DNA of 9,743 nt, from assembly GCA_041678605.1 (NCBI GenBank), contig JBAYNW010000044.1:1-9743 (forward strand). Direction: 5' to 3'. The translations under genes were made by a program, and so were the position numbers. The DNA is from JBAYNW01 sp041678605 (GTDB lineage Bacteria > Cyanobacteriota > Vampirovibrionia > Gastranaerophilales > Gastranaerophilaceae). Below, piece by piece: positions 6,776 to 9,743 of this stretch. Each line of letters opens with the position of its first letter. Positions within the stretch are counted from its first letter, which is position 1. The notes below the pieces were generated by a model, which ran no database searches, had not been told where the DNA came from, and was given only the letters and a program-made list of their open reading frames with translations.

Positions 6776-9439
6776 TTAGTTGTGTGAAATTGCCAGTGAA
6801 CCTTCTTCCACAACCGCTTGAGCTGCTGCAAGTCTTGCCTGCGGAACTCTGAACGGTGAGCAAGAAACGTACTGCAAACCGATTTTGTGACAGAATTTCA
6901 CAGAATCAGGGTCGCCGCCGTGTTCTCCGCATATACCGCGTTTAAGGTTTGGTCTTACAGGGAGTGCTTTTGCCAAAGCTATTTCCATCAATTGGCCGAC
7001 GCCCACTGTATCCAAAGATTCAAACGGGTTTCTTGGCAGGATTTTTTGCTCTACGTAGTTTTTCAAGAACTTGCCTTCAGCATCATCTCTTGAATACCCG
7101 AAAGTCATTTGGGTTAAGTCATTCGTCCCGAAGGAGAAAAATTCTGCGTATTCGGCAATTTCATCAGCTGTAAGTGCCGCACGAGGAATTTCAATCATCG
7201 TACCGAACATATAATCAACATTAACGCCTTTTTCCGCCATAACCTCTTTTGCTACTCTTTCAAGCAAAGTCTGTACGGTTTTAAGCTCGTTAACATGTCC
7301 CACAAGAGGAATCATTATTTCCGGTTTAACGTTTAATCCTTCTTTTTTCAAATCACAAGCTGCTGTAAAGATTGCTCTGACTTGCATTTCGTTGATTTCA
7401 GGGTATGTCAAACCTAATCTGCAGCCGCGAAGCCCCATCATAGGGTTGGATTCAGACATACCTTCAACAACATGAAGAAGTTCTTCTTTTTTCTTATAAT
7501 CTTTGCCCAATGCTTTTAATGTAGCAACTTCGGCGATTAATTCTTCCTTAGAAGGTAAGAATTCGTGAAGCGGCGGGTCTAACAACCGGATTGTCATAGG
7601 AAGTTCACCCAATGCTTTGAACATAGCGTAGAAATCACCGTATTGCATAGGAAGCAATTTGTCTAACGCTTCCTTTCTTGCTTCAGGAGTTCCCGCTATA
7701 ATCATTTTTTGGACCCAAGGAAGTCTTTCAGGGTCCATGAACATGTGTTCAGTTCTGCATAAGCCCACGCCCTTTGCTCCGTATTCAAGTGCTTTTGCGA
7801 CGTCTTGAGGAGTGTCGGCGTTTGCTCTGACTGTTAATCTCTTGATTTCATCAACCCATTTGAATAAAGTTTCAAACTTGTCATCCATTTCCGGAATATG
7901 GGTCTTAACAGCACCTTCCATAACTTCGCCGGTTCCGCCGTCTAGAGAGATAATGTCATTTTTACGGAAAACCTTTCCGTTAGAAGCCGTCAATGTTTCG
8001 TTCTTAAGATCGATTTTTAAATCTTCACAGCCTGCAACACATGGCTTACCCATTCCTTTTGCAACAACAGCCGCGTGAGATGTCATTCCGCCTCTAAGTG
8101 TCAAAACACCTTGAGCCGCAATCATTCCGTGGATGTCATCGGGACAGGTTTCTATTCTTACAAGAAGTATTTTTTCTCCGTCTGTTCCGCGTTGGGCGGC
8201 TTCTTCGGTATCAAATACGATTTTGCCCACGGCCGCACCCGGAGATGCATTCAACCCTTTTGAAATTTTCACTGCTGATTTCATCGCTTCTTCGTCAAAG
8301 CTTGGTAAAAGCAATTGGTATAGCTGATAAGGGTCAACAAGCTGTATTGCTCTTTCTTTTGTGATAATTCCTTCGTTTGCCATTTCAACGGCAATTCTGA
8401 CAGCCGCTTTAGCGGTTCTTTTGCCGTTTCTTGTTTGAAGGATATATAATTTGCCTTTTTCAATTGTAAACTCCATATCCTGAACGTCTTTGTAGCCTTT
8501 TTCAAGTTTTTTGGCGATTTCAACATATTGTTTGTACAATTCAGGCATTTCAGTTTCCAATTTGGCAATAGGTTTTGGAGTTCTGATGCCGGCAACAACG
8601 TCTTCACCCTGAGCGTTTGTCAAATATTCGCCGTAGAATTTGTTTTCTCCTGTAGCCGGATTTCTTGTGAAAGAAACGCCGGTCGCACTGTCGTCGCCCA
8701 TGTTTCCAAACACCATTGTTTGAACATTTACGGCTGTACCGTAGTTGTGGTCGATTTTGTAGTGGTTACGGTATGCAACGGCCCGAGGAATATTCCAAGA
8801 GCTGAATACGGCTTCAATAGCCGCTTCCAGTTGAACATAAGGGTCTTGAGGAAATTCTTTTCCCGTTTCTTTTTTAATAATCTCTTTGTAAGCGGGAATT
8901 AAAGACTTCAGACCTTCAACAGAAACTTCTGTATCAAGCTTAACCCCTTCTTTTTTCTTAACTTCATCCAAAACGTTTTCGAAGTTTATTCTTTCGATTT
9001 CCCATGCAACAGAACCGAACATTGTCAAGAAACGGCGATAGCTGTCATAAGCAAACCGTTCATTTTTGGTTAAATTAATAACACCCTTGATGGTTTCATC
9101 ATTCAAACCTAAGTTCAAAATGGTTTCCATCATTCCCGGCATAGAAAGTCTTGCACCGGAACGGACAGAAACTAAAAGCGGATTTTGTTCATCTCCGAAC
9201 TTCTTTCCGGCCTGATATTCAACTTCAGAAAGTGCCTTTTTAACATCATCCATTAACCCTGCCGGCATTTTATTTCCGGCGTTTATGTATTCCATGCAGG
9301 TTTCGGTCGTTATTGTCAATCCCGGAGGGACAGGAAGTCCCAAATTTGTCATTTCGGCAAGGTTTGCACCTTTTCCCCCAAGAAGATTACGCATTGAGGC
9401 ATCTCCTTCTCTAAAAAGCCATACTCTTTTTTCTGTCAT
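6776..9439 (-). CDS. ppdK: Pyruvate, phosphate dikinase
   Basis: This cytoplasmic enzyme interconverts pyruvate + ATP + Pi with phosphoenolpyruvate + AMP + PPi. In anaerobes it often works in glycolysis or in gluconeogenic PEP supply. The 887 residues match the family length (about 870-890). Domains in order: N-terminal ATP-grasp region (GGKGANLAEM at 21-30, SVRSGARLSMPGMMETILNL at 91-110, and QDMEFTIEKGKLYILQTRNG at about 320-339), the swivelling phosphohistidine domain with GGMTSHAAVVAKG (His455 phosphorylated, Thr453 the site used by PDRP-type regulators), and the C-terminal PEP/pyruvate TIM barrel (GLCRTEHMF about 559-567, PMTIRLLDPPLHEF about 614-627, SFGTNDLTQMTFGY about 769-782, GICGEHGGDP about 835-844 with catalytic Cys837). 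ATG 9439 has AAAGGAG at 9447-9453. It is monocistronic by appearance, ending at the terminator 6654-6688. It looks richer in G/C than dnaN or the 4291 gene, consistent with a highly expressed gene; transfer cannot be judged. All key residues are intact. Confidence 0.98.
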   Translation of the reverse strand: MTEKRVWLFREGDASMRNLLGGKGANLAEMTNLGLPVPPGLTITTETCMEYINAGNKMPAGLMDDVKKALSEVEYQAGKKFGDEQNPLLVSVRSGARLSMPGMMETILNLGLNDETIKGVINLTKNERFAYDSYRRFLTMFGSVAWEIERINFENVLDEVKKKEGVKLDTEVSVEGLKSLIPAYKEIIKKETGKEFPQDPYVQLEAAIEAVFSSWNIPRAVAYRNHYKIDHNYGTAVNVQTMVFGNMGDDSATGVSFTRNPATGENKFYGEYLTNAQGEDVVAGIRTPKPIAKLETEMPELYKQYVEIAKKLEKGYKDVQDMEFTIEKGKLYILQTRNGKRTAKAAVRIAVEMANEGIITKERAIQLVDPYQLYQLLLPSFDEEAMKSAVKISKGLNASPGAAVGKIVFDTEEAAQRGTDGEKILLVRIETCPDDIHGMIAAQGVLTLRGGMTSHAAVVAKGMGKPCVAGCEDLKIDLKNETLTASNGKVFRKNDIISLDGGTGEVMEGAVKTHIPEMDDKFETLFKWVDEIKRLTVRANADTPQDVAKALEYGAKGVGLCRTEHMFMDPERLPWVQKMIIAGTPEARKEALDKLLPMQYGDFYAMFKALGELPMTIRLLDPPLHEFLPSKEELIAEVATLKALGKDYKKKEELLHVVEGMSESNPMMGLRGCRLGLTYPEINEMQVRAIFTAACDLKKEGLNVKPEIMIPLVGHVNELKTVQTLLERVAKEVMAEKGVNVDYMFGTMIEIPRAALTADEIAEYAEFFSFGTNDLTQMTFGYSRDDAEGKFLKNYVEQKILPRNPFESLDTVGVGQLMEIALAKALPVRPNLKRGICGEHGGDPDSVKFCHKIGLQYVSCSPFRVPQARLAAAQAVVEEGSLAISHN

Positions 9440-9482
9440 TTTTCTCTCCTTTATTTATCTAAAATAATAACTTAACATTTTT

Positions 9483-9563
9483 GCTCACGCTACGAATAGC
9501 GTAGCACAAACAAAATCAAAGGCAACCTACTTTTTCTGTAAAAAAAGTAGGCAAAGCGTGAGC
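9483..9563. repeat. Nested hairpin block upstream of ppdK
   Basis: Outer inverted arms GCTCACGC (9483-9490) and GCGTGAGC (9556-9563) enclose two further hairpins. One is GCTACG (9489-9494) with CGTAGC (9500-9505). The other is CCTACTTTTT (9526-9535) with AAAAAGTAGG (9542-9551). The first inner hairpin shares two bases with the outer arm, so both cannot be complete at once. The second hairpin has A/T tracts in the stem and could act as a weak terminator. The block has the look of a folded interspersed repeat and lies 44 bases before the ppdK start. Confidence 0.65.
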
Positions 9564-9565
9564 GA

Positions 9566-9621
9566 GTGAAAGGGTGAATGGCTGAAAGGTTGAAAGGTCG
9601 AACGGTTGAATGGTCGAAGGG
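9566..9621. repeat. Seven tandem degenerate 8-nt units (consensus YTGAAAGG)
   Basis: Contiguous units are GTGAAAGG, GTGAATGG, CTGAAAGG, TTGAAAGG, TCGAACGG, TTGAATGG and TCGAAGGG. The positions G3 A4 A5 and G7 G8 are invariant and variation is confined to positions 1, 2 and 6, so the period is exact with no indels. No gene covers it that I would accept. Confidence 0.85.
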
Positions 9622-9628
9622 TTATTCT

Positions 9629-9738
9629 TCCTCCCCCCTTGAGGGACTCTGCCGAACAAAACGATTAAGTATCGTTTTGTGAGAGGTAACGGCGAATTTT
9701 GAAACAAGCCTGCGAAAGTCAGAAAACAGGGTGGGGGG
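9629..9738. repeat. G/C-run-bordered interspersed repeat, about 110 bp
   Basis: The segment starts TTCCTCCCCCCTTGAGG, identical over 17 bases to the piece in recF (coding strand), and ends AGGGTGGGGGG, so C-runs and G-runs form its ends. Inside is a 10-bp hairpin, ACAAAACGAT (9656-9665) with ATCGTTTTGT (9671-9680), and an outer GCCG/CGGC pair (9651-9654, 9690-9693). A minus-strand ORF of 63 codons runs across it and the 8-nt tandem repeat; I regard that as repeat-derived. The gap from 9440 to the window end otherwise shows no gene. Confidence 0.65.
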
Positions 9739-9743
9739 AATTG

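Noticed and set aside
8281..8607. Minus-strand 108-codon ORF in another frame of ppdK, and several plus-strand ORFs across 6887-9467
   Set aside because: All overlap intact ppdK coding sequence and carry no recognisable motif or ribosome binding site.
9516..9707. Minus-strand 63-codon ORF at the right end
   Set aside because: Its translation follows the 8-nt tandem array and the G/C-bordered repeat; no ribosome binding site or conserved domain.

Overview
The window looks like part of an AT-rich bacterial chromosome. The best taxonomic guess is Gastranaerophilales/Vampirovibrionia (gut 'Melainabacteria', sister to the Cyanobacteria). The reasons are the prepilin N-terminus (FTIAEMLITLGIIGVVAA), the DGGITAERLG-type lineage protein, short palindromic repeats fused into reading frames, and boxes upstream of dnaN that resemble the cyanobacterial DnaA box. 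This is inference from pattern memory, not from a search.

Layout, left to right. At 1-1112 (minus) lies a type IV-like prepilin gene cut by the left edge. Its leader region contains a palindromic interspersed repeat (877-992) and an 18-unit CA/TG dinucleotide tract (1023-1058), and the well-formed promoter, ribosome binding site and ATG upstream are out of frame with the prepilin body. At 1183-2319 (minus) is recF, carrying an in-frame G/C-run repeat and preceded by an extended -10 element placed for a leaderless mRNA. The 433-base divergent gap 2320-2752 holds a half copy of the same palindromic repeat, three TTTTCTACA boxes and a pure A/T run; it is a candidate oriC. At 2753-3886 (plus) is dnaN. 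The 404-base gap 3887-4290 holds a strong promoter, an 18-codon basic ORF, an intrinsic terminator, a second small ORF of 27 codons and a hairpin next to the following start codon. At 4291-5646 (plus) is an uncharacterised protein with candidate membrane segments. It converges with an uncharacterised protein at 5650-6534 (minus) that has a Fic-like but catalytically degenerate C-terminal motif. A long perfect palindromic terminator (6654-6688) follows ppdK, pyruvate phosphate dikinase, at 6776-9439 (minus). The right end, 9440-9743, is a patchwork of hairpins, an 8-nt tandem repeat and a G/C-run-bordered repeat related to the piece inside recF.

Functionally, recF and dnaN are replication/repair genes diverging from a probable origin region. 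ppdK is central carbon metabolism. The prepilin is a surface or secretion pseudopilin whose expression may switch by repeat slippage. No CRISPR array, complete insertion sequence, rRNA or tRNA was seen. The most unusual signal is the combination of microsatellite and repeat insertion ahead of the prepilin.
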